Source: JALOBO01 sp023228225
Lineage (GTDB): Bacteria > Bacillota > Clostridia > Christensenellales > UBA1242
Direction: 5' to 3'
Assembly: GCA_041663585.1 (NCBI GenBank)
Contig: JBAYMN010000009.1
Span: 1-38,855, forward strand
Length of the DNA: 38,855 bases
The translations under genes and the position numbers were made by a program. Position 1 is the first letter of the stretch. The number at the start of each line of letters is the position of its first letter. The notes below the pieces were generated by a model that was not told the DNA's origin, did no database searches, and was given only the letters and a program-made list of their open reading frames with translations. Positions 19,596 to 28,209 of the stretch are shown here, in pieces.

Positions 19596-20678
19596 TTATT
19601 CTCTCCAATCATTTTTATTTTTTTGTGTAGCGCGAGCAACTGCAAAAGCCTGCTCTGGTACATCATCGGTAATTGTACTGCCAGCAGCAATAAAAGCACC
19701 TAAACCAATTTTAAGTGGGGCAATTAATGTACTTCCCGCCCCAATAAATACTTTATCGCTTATCATGGTTTTATGTTTGTTTTTTCCATCAAAATTGCTT
19801 ACCTTAACGCCTGTACCAAAATATACATTTTCGCCGGTTACAGAATCTGCAATAAAACCTGACTTTTCTATAATAGTATTTACGCCAATATCGGAATCTG
19901 TAATTTGACAAGCGTTAATTTTAGAATTATTACCTATACTACTATTTTCTATCCGACTATTGTATAATGTTACATTATTATTTATCAAGGAATTAACTAA
20001 AAAATTCCCGCTTTCAAGAGTACAATTTTCACCAATTTGTGTAGTACCTAATAGATGATTATTAGAATAAACAACAGTGCTACTACCTATTAAAACATCA
20101 GCATCAATAAATGTTGAACTAGGGTCAATAAAACGCACACCTTCTTTCATATGATAGTTTAAAATACGGTTTTTTAAAATATCACTAATAATTGCAAGTT
20201 GTTTAAAATTGTAAACCGCTAAAAAATCTTCTTCTTCAAAATAATGAGTTTGCGGAGCATAAATTTTGTCCGTAGATTTTAAATATGTTGTATTAAAAAT
20301 ATATCCCCGTGATAATTTACATACATTGAGTTGTTTAATACTAACATACTCAATAATTTCTAAAAATGTTTTCTTGGATAAAAGTGGGGTGTCCGAATAT
20401 AAAACCGCTGTGTATTTACAGTTAGTAAGATATGGTTTAACCAGTGATATTAAATCATCTGTAATTTCACACGGAACAATTGTCGTTTTTGCTTGTCCAA
20501 CAGCAAGAACCACCCATTCATACATTTTTTTACCACATAACTCTAAATTGTACGGTTTGCCAGAAATTTTAAATGCTGGGTTATTGCATAATAAAATTAT
20601 AACCGCTACATTCTCGGCATTTTCTACCATTGATTTTAATGCCGGGACAGTTTCTTTTTTAATTTCATAATCTACCAT
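19596..20678 (-). CDS. GlmU-like protein with degenerate active sites
   Basis: A 360-residue GlmU homologue against about 455 for the family. The C-terminal left-handed beta-helix is clear, ending in GAFIAAGSTITDDVPEQAFA, and the linker NYHMKEGVRFIDPSSTFI is typical. The N-terminal uridylyltransferase domain is shortened: the expected AAGKGTRM loop reads LLCNNPAFK (29-37), although SDTPLL (95-100) survives. In the acetyltransferase domain, aligning from memory, the catalytic His of the GHLTYLGD segment is Lys272 (EKSGFIAD) and its Tyr neighbour is Phe275; NFDGKNK (295-301) keeps the Asn and Lys of the acetyl-CoA region. I chose ATG 20678, 7 bases after AGGAGA, over ATG 20696, which lies on that site. 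The gene is in the normal glmU place before pth and mfd. It may be a regulator or a decayed copy. Confidence 0.75.
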   Translation of the reverse strand: MVDYEIKKETVPALKSMVENAENVAVIILLCNNPAFKISGKPYNLELCGKKMYEWVVLAVGQAKTTIVPCEITDDLISLVKPYLTNCKYTAVLYSDTPLLSKKTFLEIIEYVSIKQLNVCKLSRGYIFNTTYLKSTDKIYAPQTHYFEEEDFLAVYNFKQLAIISDILKNRILNYHMKEGVRFIDPSSTFIDADVLIGSSTVVYSNNHLLGTTQIGENCTLESGNFLVNSLINNNVTLYNSRIENSSIGNNSKINACQITDSDIGVNTIIEKSGFIADSVTGENVYFGTGVKVSNFDGKNKHKTMISDKVFIGAGSTLIAPLKIGLGAFIAAGSTITDDVPEQAFAVARATQKNKNDWRE

Positions 20679-20764
20679 AAGGAATTCTCCTATCATTTAA
20701 TATTATTCTAAAATGCGCAAGATGTCAATTATAGAATCTTTTTATAATAAAAATTGTTTTATAT

Positions 20765-21232
20765 TTACTCAATGCGTTTATCTTTAAAATATGCAGTTAT
20801 AAGTTTGCCACATTCTTCTTTTAGCAAACCGCCAAAAATATTGCAAGTATGATTTAATACATTGTCGCTTGGAATATTATAAACAGTGCCACAACTACCA
20901 CCCTTTAAATTGATTGCTCCAAAATATATATTACGCATTCGTGCATTAACTATTGCCCCTGCACACATTGGACAAGGCTCTACGGTTACATAAATATCAC
21001 AGTTATTAAGTCGCCAACTTTTTAAGATAGTGCAGGCCTTTTTAATTGCCAATATTTCGGCGTGTGCGTATGCTTGGTTTAATTCTTCCCGTCTGTTATG
21101 TGTCCGTGCTATAATTTTACCATTTAAAACGATAACACAGCCGATAGGCACCTCGGCTTTTTTATAGGCTATTTTTGCCTGCGCTAATGCCGATCTCATA
21201 TATTTTTGCTGTAAATCAAAATTTTCTTCCAT
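20765..21232 (-). CDS. tadA: tRNA-specific adenosine deaminase
   Basis: A 155-residue zinc deaminase with the catalytic AHAEI motif (His57, Glu59) and the PCPMCAGA motif (Cys87, Cys90), followed by VNARMRNIYFGA as in TadA. It converts A34 to inosine in the anticodon of tRNA-Arg(ACG), and is normally essential. AAGGA precedes the ATG. It lies 16 bases after rlmH in the same direction. Cytidine or guanine deaminases share the fold, but the spacing and these motifs favour TadA. Confidence 0.95.
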   Translation of the reverse strand: MEENFDLQQKYMRSALAQAKIAYKKAEVPIGCVIVLNGKIIARTHNRREELNQAYAHAEILAIKKACTILKSWRLNNCDIYVTVEPCPMCAGAIVNARMRNIYFGAINLKGGSCGTVYNIPSDNVLNHTCNIFGGLLKEECGKLITAYFKDKRIE

Positions 21233-21248
21233 AGTAATCCTTATAATT

Positions 21249-21710
21249 TTATTTATGGTATGTAATATTGTTTAAAATACAAAATGCTCTGTACATTTGT
21301 TCTAGCAGTATTATTCGCATCAACCTATGCGGAAAAGTAAATGTTGAAAATGACAATTTTAAATTTGCACGCTGTTTAATACTATCATCAAGCCCGTAAC
21401 TACCGCCAATTACTAGTGTAATGCAAGAACTACCCTGCACACATACGCTTTCAATTTTTTTAGCCCACTCTACACTAGTAAAAGATTTACCTGAAATATC
21501 AAGCACAACCACATAGCCTTTTAAATGCTTGTTCACTTCTTCCGCTTCGGTTTTTAAAACAACATTTATGTCAGCGGTTTTTGTGCATTCAACTAATTCA
21601 ACAATGTTTAATGTGCAAAACTTACTAAGGCGTTTTACATATTCTTCTTGTGCATTGATATAAAATTTATCTTTTAAATTACCCACGCAAACTATATTTA
21701 AATTAATCAC
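21249..21710 (-). CDS. rlmH: 23S rRNA (pseudouridine-1915-N3)-methyltransferase RlmH
   Basis: A SPOUT-fold methyltransferase of 153 residues. Family segments are IVCVGNLKDKF at the N terminus, VVLDISGKSFTSVEWA in the middle, and the cofactor knot TLVIGGSYGLDD followed by FTFPHRLMRIILLEQMYRAF. It methylates pseudouridine 1915 in helix 69 of 23S rRNA. I prefer the GTG at 21710, after a GGGGGG site; a TTG at 21722 would add four residues but has no site of its own. The GTG overlaps the TGA of the upstream CPBP gene (GTGA), so the two are probably coupled. WalJ nearby fits the B. subtilis yycJ-rlmH neighbourhood. Confidence 0.95.
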   Translation of the reverse strand: MINLNIVCVGNLKDKFYINAQEEYVKRLSKFCTLNIVELVECTKTADINVVLKTEAEEVNKHLKGYVVVLDISGKSFTSVEWAKKIESVCVQGSSCITLVIGGSYGLDDSIKQRANLKLSFSTFTFPHRLMRIILLEQMYRAFCILNNITYHK

Positions 21711-22861
21711 ATTACCCCCCAAATATAAGTAAATATTGTAATAATACCACCTAAAAATAGTGACGAATAAAGGAAAAATTTTTCTTTTGTATTAACGGTA
21801 TAACACTCTTCAAAAGCAGGCGGAAATAATTTATCAAAAAATCTTGGTTTTCTAGTATAACTAAATAATGAAGTTGGTGAATATATAAATATTTTTCTCA
21901 GTTTTGCGATTTTCTCGCTTTCATTATAATTTTGTGAATTTTGTATATCGTTATTATCTTGATTGATTAAAATATCATTTTTTATATTTTCATTAGCGAT
22001 AGTATGTCTTTGTAAGTTTTTTAATGTGATAATTAATCCCCAAATAGTAAGCACAATACCTAAAAGCAAAATACCTATAAATAAAAATGCTGTGATTACT
22101 CCATATGAACTAACAAAACTTTCAATACTACTATAAAAATCCGCACCTAAAAAGCCTTTTACCTTTGCAAAAGATAAATAAACATTGATAGAGTTATTCA
22201 TAAAATGAATTATTATTGCTGGTATAATACTACCTGAAATTACCACTGTTGTTGCCATTAAAGCACCCATCACAATAGCATAAAAAGTTTGCATTACGTT
22301 TAAATGAATAAGCCCAAATAATATTGATGAAAAAATAATAGCACGCTTAACCCCCAACTGTTTTAATCCGTTCAGCAATAACCCACGGTGAGTAATTTCT
22401 TCACAAATTGCCGGCAATAATCCCGTGAAAATTATTGCGACTATAAACGCACTCCAAGTGGTAACAGAATCTCCACTTGATGATGTAGGCGGAGTATAAC
22501 CAAATAATTGTAAGATTCCACTAAAAAACGATGCAACAGCAATATTTAACAAAAACGCTAAACCGCCTATTAGCACACTTACAAGTATTGATTCAAATTT
22601 AATTTTTTTAAATCCAAAATCATTTTTTAGTGTATTGATTGTTTTTTGTTTTTTTATTTTATTAACAAAAAATATCGGGATAAAAAGCATAATTCCAATT
22701 TGTGTTATCAATGTATAAACTATATCTAATGTGTTATCATCAAGCCAAACTAAAAAGCCCAAACTCACACTCAATCTAAGCAAAACAAAAAAAACAAGTA
22801 TAATAAAATATACAAAACTTGCTCTAATTAATTGATTAGTTTTAATTTCGTTTTTAAACAT
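21707..22861 (-). CDS. CPBP-family intramembrane metalloprotease (copy 1)
   Basis: A 384-residue polytopic membrane protein. The CPBP/Abi motifs are intact: ICEEITHRG (Glu154, Glu155, Arg159), FGLIHLN (His186) and IIIHFMNN (His219). Related proteases cleave prenylated or signal peptides within the membrane; the target is unknown here. A cytosolic Asn/Asp-rich loop of about 70 residues and one more membrane helix follow the protease core, ending in WGVM. I chose ATG 22861 after AGGTG; a GTG two codons earlier overlaps that site. It is the second of two tandem CPBP genes between walJ and rlmH. Confidence 0.88.
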   Translation of the reverse strand: MFKNEIKTNQLIRASFVYFIILVFFVLLRLSVSLGFLVWLDDNTLDIVYTLITQIGIMLFIPIFFVNKIKKQKTINTLKNDFGFKKIKFESILVSVLIGGLAFLLNIAVASFFSGILQLFGYTPPTSSSGDSVTTWSAFIVAIIFTGLLPAICEEITHRGLLLNGLKQLGVKRAIIFSSILFGLIHLNVMQTFYAIVMGALMATTVVISGSIIPAIIIHFMNNSINVYLSFAKVKGFLGADFYSSIESFVSSYGVITAFLFIGILLLGIVLTIWGLIITLKNLQRHTIANENIKNDILINQDNNDIQNSQNYNESEKIAKLRKIFIYSPTSLFSYTRKPRFFDKLFPPAFEECYTVNTKEKFFLYSSLFLGGIITIFTYIWGVM

Positions 22862-22886
22862 TTTCACCTGCTATTAGTTAAATTAT

Positions 22887-23930
22887 CTAAGAAAAATATG
22901 ACAATGAACTTATTAGCACTGCAAACCATAAAAAAATTGAAACCGCAAAGCCTATTCGCCAATATTTTTTCGTTGTCGCACTATCCGCTCGTTGTAAATA
23001 GTTAATTTGTTCACTTGATATGTTAGTTATTTCTGATACTTTTTCTTGCTCATTAAAAATTGTTTCATCATCTTTAATATTTTTTATTAATATTTTATTT
23101 AATTTATTATTTATTTTAAATATACCCCAAATAATAAGGGTGCCCACTATTAACGATAATATTGCAATAATTATGTTTGATGCAGTAAATGTAAAAGTTT
23201 CTGCGGTAATGCTATGAGTTAGAGAATATTGTGCATTAATAACTACAATTAAATTATTGACAAAATGTATCAACATTCCCATATAAATTGAGCCAGTAGA
23301 ATATACAGCATAGCCAAATATAATTCCTAATATAAATTGGTATACTGTTTGTTGCGGGCTTGTGTGCATAAGCATAAAACACAACGCACTAATAAGAACT
23401 GCTTTAATAACACCATGCTTTTTAAGTCCGTTTAAAATGGCGCCTCTAAACATAAGTTCTTCTGCGATAGATGGTAAAATGGCCAACACTAAAATCCCTA
23501 AAATTAAAGTTCCAGCGCTACCTGTTAGAATAGGAATTTCTCCGGTTATTGTGTAGCCGATATTAATTAAAAATGCATCAACCATACTAATTAAAGGCGA
23601 AAATAAATAGACGGCCGTTATACCAATACATATGCCACAAAATATATTAATATAATTAATTTTTTTATTAAGATGAGTAGCGGATTTTATATCTATTTTT
23701 TTATAGTGAGAATAAAATATTAAAATCGCAATAAAAACAAGTGAAGTGATAGAACTTAGTACTAATTCACCAAACAATGAACTAGAAAAATTAGCATAAT
23801 TGCTACCAAAAATATTCATGATTAACCCTAATAGCATTACTATTATCACACCTGCTAATTGCGGAATAATAATTGAACACATAAACATAAACGCACTATC
23901 TAACTTTGTAAAATATTTTCGCTTTTCCAT
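22887..23930 (-). CDS. CPBP-family intramembrane metalloprotease (copy 2)
   Basis: A 347-residue paralogue of the neighbouring CPBP protein. The active-site motifs are SIAEELMFRG (Glu157, Glu158, Arg162), FMLMHTSP and MLIHFVNN. The copies share the N-terminal hydrophobic layout, the core and a C-terminal hydrophilic loop plus final membrane helix, but their sequences differ widely outside the motifs, so the duplication is old. TAGGAAAAA precedes the ATG. It lies 10 bases after walJ and 25 bases before copy 1. The substrate is unknown; maturation of surface proteins or peptides is an inference. Confidence 0.88.
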   Translation of the reverse strand: MEKRKYFTKLDSAFMFMCSIIIPQLAGVIIVMLLGLIMNIFGSNYANFSSSLFGELVLSSITSLVFIAILIFYSHYKKIDIKSATHLNKKINYINIFCGICIGITAVYLFSPLISMVDAFLINIGYTITGEIPILTGSAGTLILGILVLAILPSIAEELMFRGAILNGLKKHGVIKAVLISALCFMLMHTSPQQTVYQFILGIIFGYAVYSTGSIYMGMLIHFVNNLIVVINAQYSLTHSITAETFTFTASNIIIAILSLIVGTLIIWGIFKINNKLNKILIKNIKDDETIFNEQEKVSEITNISSEQINYLQRADSATTKKYWRIGFAVSIFLWFAVLISSLSYFS

Positions 23931-23940
23931 TTTTCCTACC

Positions 23941-24732
23941 TTATGAATTTTTTACCACAAAAAACGCCCCTACCTTATGCTGAGTTGCCACATCTACAAA
24001 CACATCTTTTCCTTCTTCTATTCCGTTTGCTCGTAAGGCATTTGCCACACAGTTATAACTAATTTCAGGCGTGTTATTTTGTTCGCTTAAATGTGCTAAA
24101 ACAAATTGTCTGACATTTGTATTTGCCAATTCTACAATAGCCTGTGCCGAAGTTTTATTGGATAAATGTCCTTGCGATGAGAGTATTCGTCGTTTTAGTT
24201 GGGCAGAATAATTGGGATTATTGATAAGCATATTTATATCATGGTTGGCTTCTAAAAAAATAATATCACTTTGAGATATTTTTTGCAAAATGTCTTTTGT
24301 AATTATGCCTAAATCTGTAACCACACTAATTTTCTTTTGCTGGTTGTAAAGCGAAAAACCAACGCAATAAACCGAATCGTGTTCTACTTTAAAAGGCGAT
24401 ATAGTAATGTCATTAATATAAAAATCCGAATTAAAAAAATCGTGTTCAGTTTTAAAACCGCCAGTCTTATTATGAAGTTCATTCCAAATTAAATTATGTG
24501 CGTATACCGGTATATCATATTTATTTGCAAAAACTTTAAGTCCATTAATATGGTCCGAATGTTCGTGAGTTATTAAAATTCCGGTTAATTCCGTAGGGCT
24601 TACGCCAATTTGTGCTAATTTATCCTCTGTGGACTTACATGTTATACCTACATCAATAAGCAATTTGGTACTTTCTGTGCCTACATATATTAAATTACCA
24701 CGACTACCGCTGGCTAGTGAACAAAAATCCAT
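23941..24732 (-). CDS. walJ: MBL-fold hydrolase WalJ/YycJ
   Basis: A 263-residue metallo-beta-lactamase-fold protein. It starts with MDFCSLASGSRGNLIYVGTE, the WalJ signature, and has the metal motif THEHSDH (His56, His58, Asp60, His61), then EANHD and the late His in LAHLSEQNN. YycJ/WalJ in Bacillus and relatives is a nuclease-like enzyme linked to the WalRK cell-wall region and to coordinating replication with cell division. The usual walRK genes are not next to it here. AAGGA precedes the ATG. It is the first gene of the long minus-strand run. Confidence 0.92.
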   Translation of the reverse strand: MDFCSLASGSRGNLIYVGTESTKLLIDVGITCKSTEDKLAQIGVSPTELTGILITHEHSDHINGLKVFANKYDIPVYAHNLIWNELHNKTGGFKTEHDFFNSDFYINDITISPFKVEHDSVYCVGFSLYNQQKKISVVTDLGIITKDILQKISQSDIIFLEANHDINMLINNPNYSAQLKRRILSSQGHLSNKTSAQAIVELANTNVRQFVLAHLSEQNNTPEISYNCVANALRANGIEEGKDVFVDVATQHKVGAFFVVKNS

Positions 24733-24772
24733 TTACTAAGTCCTTTTAATTTACATAAATTATTTACATTTA

Positions 24773-24802
24773 AATATATCACAAATTTATGCGTTGTTAC
24801 AA
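24773..24802 (-). promoter_or_regulatory. Probable promoter of the walJ-led operon
   Basis: On the minus strand TTGTAA (24802-24797), an 18-base spacer and TATATT (24778-24773) preceded by TGA form an extended -10 promoter about 40 bases before the walJ start. The -35 is imperfect. Confidence 0.5.
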
Positions 24803-24850
24803 GTCAATTAAAACAAATACGGGAAAAATAGAGTTTAAATAAACTAATGT

Positions 24851-24879
24851 TTGACATTTTTTGTTTACAATAGTAAAAT
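24851..24879 (+). promoter_or_regulatory. Sigma-A promoter of the zinc-ribbon gene
   Basis: TTGACA (24851-24856), a 17-base spacer and TAAAAT (24874-24879) lie 30 bases before ATG 24909, whose AAAGGAAAGGG ribosome site immediately precedes it. It is divergent from the walJ promoter. Confidence 0.75.
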
Positions 24880-24908
24880 AAACCAATTAACACCAAAAGG
24901 AAAGGGAT

Positions 24909-25610
24909 ATGAAAACGGAAGTAAGAGATTTTGAATGTGTTGTATGCAAGAAAAAAAGCAGGCAATCTTTTCTACATATAACTAAACCCGCTGATAGTAC
25001 AAGCATAGAGGATAAAGTGAAATTTTTAGATAAAGCAACTTCTTCTATCCATTTACAAAAATGTGCCAACTGTGGCTATATTAATATTGATATAGAAAAA
25101 CCTATCGTGCCTAATATTAGCGATATCGTACTCACACCAGAATACGCTAATAGCATAGAAGAAGATATTGATTCCGACACATATTACTACGATTATTTAG
25201 TTAAAACTTTGCCTGCGATTCCGGAAACATATGCAATATTAGCATATCAAGCATTATTGTATAAACAAGCAGCATTAAGTCTATATTTTGCTACTGATTG
25301 TTTAGAAAAAAGTATAGAAAACTTTAAAAAAGATTTGGAAGGCGAAAAATTAGACATCGCAGATAAAGAATTTATTGCTTCTTTAAAATTCCGTATAAAA
25401 AAAGATTTAGAAAAAGCCCAAGAATTAGTAGAAAAACATATTTTCGACTACCCCGAAGATTATATAGCAAAATGTATTTCTATACGAATTTATTTAAAAA
25501 ATTCTGTAAAAAACAGCGGGAAAATACAAAATTTAGTTAATTCAATTAGAAATGATGAGTGTATACCACAAGAAGTAAAAACTTTTATTAATAAATTAAT
25601 TTTAGATTAA
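24909..25610 (+). CDS. Zinc-ribbon plus helical-repeat protein, DUF2225-like
   Basis: A 233-residue soluble protein. Two Cys pairs (ECVVCKKK, Cys10/Cys13; KCANCGY, Cys52/Cys55) make a zinc ribbon of the kind found in DUF2225 proteins. The remainder (about 100-230) is helical, with TPR-like spacing around YAILAYQALLYKQAALSLYF. Function is unknown. It has its own promoter and a terminator shared with the convergent PHP gene, so it is monocistronic. A regulatory or scaffold role is possible, but nothing here shows a partner. Confidence 0.72.
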   Translation: MKTEVRDFECVVCKKKSRQSFLHITKPADSTSIEDKVKFLDKATSSIHLQKCANCGYINIDIEKPIVPNISDIVLTPEYANSIEEDIDSDTYYYDYLVKTLPAIPETYAILAYQALLYKQAALSLYFATDCLEKSIENFKKDLEGEKLDIADKEFIASLKFRIKKDLEKAQELVEKHIFDYPEDYIAKCISIRIYLKNSVKNSGKIQNLVNSIRNDECIPQEVKTFINKLILD

Positions 25611-25642
25611 CTTAAAAAACACCTAACAGGTGTTTTTAAGTT
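25609..25642. terminator. Bidirectional terminator between convergent genes
   Basis: ACACCT and AGGTGT form a stem around an AAC loop, extended by A runs on the left and T runs on the right; arms are 25609-25624 and 25628-25642. It serves the zinc-ribbon gene on the plus strand and the PHP gene on the minus strand, whose stop codon lies inside the right arm. Confidence 0.8.
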
Positions 25643-26805
25643 AAAATTGTATTTGTTTGTTCATTGGTAATACCTTTATTAAATTCTTTTTGATATGCTA
25701 TATCAGGTGCAACATAAAATTTTGAGCCGGCTTTCATATATTCGTTATTTACTAAATAATTATATCTTTCTTCCGCCATTTTGGGATTTATTAATTTTAA
25801 AAAATCAAAATAAATTATAGGCTGATTATGAAGATATCCAACATCTTCAAGCCTATCACCGATTACATTTCTACCATGGTGGTCATCGCTTATTGAAATA
25901 TGTAATTTAAGTTTTTTTGATAAATGTAATAATGCATTAAATTCTTTATTACTATAATTACGAGTCGTTATTACATTTTCACTCATTGGATTGATATATG
26001 AAATAGCAGGATATCCTGTTTCAAATCCGGCAATTCCATAAAGTTGACCATTTGTAATCAATTTTTCTAAAATTTCTATGTTATTTTGTAAAAAGTACTT
26101 AGGTCTTGATTTTATTTTTCTTAAAACTTTTTTTGTAAACAGTAAAGGGTGCGCAATCATTACATAACCACCCGCTTCATTAACCATTTTGATAAGATTT
26201 TGTGCTTGTAGGTGAGTTGTTCCAGTTGAATTTGGAATACTAATTAATTTTTTTGCGTTTTCAGTTGGTGTATTATACTCTTTTTTGAGCATATGTAAAA
26301 TTGCATTATAATTGTAATTGTCTTCTACTCTTTTATTTTTGTTTTTTATAATATGATATTCTTTCGCTACTCGCGTAATTTGCGCATCACTAAAAGTCAT
26401 ATCACCATTTGAATTAAGTGTGATTTCATTTAACCAGTGTCTTGTGATGCGTTCTAAATCATTTAAACAAAGTTTACTTAGGACATTTTCAATTTCATAA
26501 ATTTTTTCTTTTTGCGCGAATATACGTTTTTGCCTTAATAGTTTTTCATCTTCTGTACCATCTATTAATGGCTCTACAATAGGTATATATGAAAGTAAAT
26601 GAATATTACAGTTAGTAAACAAACAGTTGACTCGTGCTGAAACTTCTGCCGCCCAAATTCCACTAGAATAATTAAATCTATCGTGATCGGTTACAATTAA
26701 AAAATCTAGATTTTTCTCCGCAAAACTATGTAACTCATCTAAGGTGTAATTACCATCGGAGATTGTAGAATGTTCATGAATACCAACGGGTTTTAATTCT
26801 AACAT
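25636..26805 (-). CDS. PHP-domain metallo-phosphoesterase-like protein 1
   Basis: A 389-residue PHP-fold protein. The metal motifs are present: GIHEHSTISDG (His10, His12, Asp17), VTDHD (Asp40, His41), GYVMIAHPLLF, GFETGYP and SISDDHHGRNV. Proteins of this type hydrolyse phosphoesters such as histidinol phosphate, nucleoside bisphosphate or nucleic-acid ends. Residues about 75-190 form an insertion of helices and charged residues not typical of small PHP phosphatases. GTGAG precedes the ATG. It is 133 bases from the next PHP gene with its own promoter. Substrate is unknown. Confidence 0.8.
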   Translation of the reverse strand: MLELKPVGIHEHSTISDGNYTLDELHSFAEKNLDFLIVTDHDRFNYSSGIWAAEVSARVNCLFTNCNIHLLSYIPIVEPLIDGTEDEKLLRQKRIFAQKEKIYEIENVLSKLCLNDLERITRHWLNEITLNSNGDMTFSDAQITRVAKEYHIIKNKNKRVEDNYNYNAILHMLKKEYNTPTENAKKLISIPNSTGTTHLQAQNLIKMVNEAGGYVMIAHPLLFTKKVLRKIKSRPKYFLQNNIEILEKLITNGQLYGIAGFETGYPAISYINPMSENVITTRNYSNKEFNALLHLSKKLKLHISISDDHHGRNVIGDRLEDVGYLHNQPIIYFDFLKLINPKMAEERYNYLVNNEYMKAGSKFYVAPDIAYQKEFNKGITNEQTNTILT

Positions 26806-26840
26806 ATTTTCTCACTTTTAATTTATAACTTTAAAAGTAT

Positions 26841-26870
26841 TTTATATAAAAGTGTAACATAAAATGACAA
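26841..26870 (-). promoter_or_regulatory. Promoter of PHP gene 1
   Basis: TTGTCA (26870-26865) and TATAAA (26846-26841) on the minus strand, 18-base spacer, about 35 bases before ATG 26805. Single mismatches in each hexamer. Confidence 0.5.
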
Positions 26871-26938
26871 AAAATGCAATGCCACTCTTCATATTTTTGT
26901 ATACATTAACTTAAAACAAAAATAGACATGCTTTGTTT

Positions 26939-28111
26939 TTAAATGTTTTCTGTTGCAAATGCTGTTTTTTCTAACTTAAATTTTTCAACATATAGCGGTT
27001 CTTCTTTTTTAAACAAAACACTGCATTCATCAATATTATATTGTGCTTTTAACGCATAATTTAGTGTCGGATCTAATTTTTCTAATATATTTGCGTATTT
27101 AATACCTTGATTATTACTTACATATCCTATACCTTTTTGAGAAAAACTATAAGAATGGAAATCACTTCCGGCACTTAAATATAACTTATTATTTTCTGCA
27201 ACTTTGTCCACAACTTTAAAACAAAGATTTGCAAACTGATGCAAACTTCTCTGTTTTTGTCCATCTGCCTTGTACGTTAATTTTGCTGGATATGCACTTT
27301 CAATAGCATCAATTCCTTTTAAATCACCAGTTATTAATTCTTGTAAAATTGCACCTAAATTTTTAGCAAAACAGCCATTTAGGTTAGAAATTTCTTTTTC
27401 ATCTTGCTCTTCTATTGCCATATTAAAAATATCTTTCTCAAAAGAACCTTCAAAACAAGTTTTGTATTTATCTTCTAAACTTTGAAGCGGGTGTGCAAGC
27501 ACAACTGTACCGCCAGTGGCTTTTATAAAAGTTATTGCATCTACTGCATTAATTGAAGCACCTTCAATTTTGTCAATTCCATCGGTTATTTTTTGAGCAT
27601 CTTTTCTACCTATTTGTCTATATTTTAATAGTAAATTTATAGCAGAATTCTGATCGGTAATATACCCAAATTCACTGATTATTTTTTCGCGTTCTTCACT
27701 ATTAAATATAATCTTTCCTTCTGATTTTTCATTAATGTATTCAAACCAATTATACGTTTGATTTGCTTTTTTATTTAAACAATTAGTTTTAAGTAGTTTT
27801 TTTAAATGTACAAAATTTTCAGAATTTTCATTTACATTTAACGCAATTAAATGAGCGGTACATCTAACCCCTTTAATATAACAAAAAACAGGTATTTCCA
27901 CCCCTACAAAAGTTTTAATCTTATCGCCATAATTATGTGCAAGTTGTTTAAGCTTTATGGAATTATCAAAAGCATAATAATCTGTGATGGCAATAGCACT
28001 CATATTATTCTGTAAAGCATAGTCATAAATTTCTTGAACATTTAATTTACCATTTTTTGATAAATTTGAATGAATGTGAAAATCAATATTCCCATAATTT
28101 TTTTCTTGCAT
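26939..28111 (-). CDS. PHP-domain protein 2 with altered metal motif
   Basis: A 390-residue PHP-fold protein distantly related to its neighbour. DFHIHSN (His12, His14), GGTVVLAHPLQS, DAIESAYP and AGSDFHSY are typical. The second metal motif, normally TDH, reads ITDYYAF, with Tyr45 in place of His. It also has a helical insertion at about 75-190. I chose ATG 28111, 6 bases after AGTGAGA; a GTG four codons earlier lies within that site. The substitution may alter metal use or activity. It may be an ancient duplicate of PHP gene 1. Confidence 0.75.
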   Translation of the reverse strand: MQEKNYGNIDFHIHSNLSKNGKLNVQEIYDYALQNNMSAIAITDYYAFDNSIKLKQLAHNYGDKIKTFVGVEIPVFCYIKGVRCTAHLIALNVNENSENFVHLKKLLKTNCLNKKANQTYNWFEYINEKSEGKIIFNSEEREKIISEFGYITDQNSAINLLLKYRQIGRKDAQKITDGIDKIEGASINAVDAITFIKATGGTVVLAHPLQSLEDKYKTCFEGSFEKDIFNMAIEEQDEKEISNLNGCFAKNLGAILQELITGDLKGIDAIESAYPAKLTYKADGQKQRSLHQFANLCFKVVDKVAENNKLYLSAGSDFHSYSFSQKGIGYVSNNQGIKYANILEKLDPTLNYALKAQYNIDECSVLFKKEEPLYVEKFKLEKTAFATENI

Positions 28112-28209
28112 ATAAAATCTCACTTTTGTAAAATACTTATGTTATATTTAAATATACCACAAAAAAATATATATTTCAATATATGCATTAAAATTATTGT
28201 ATTTTTTAA

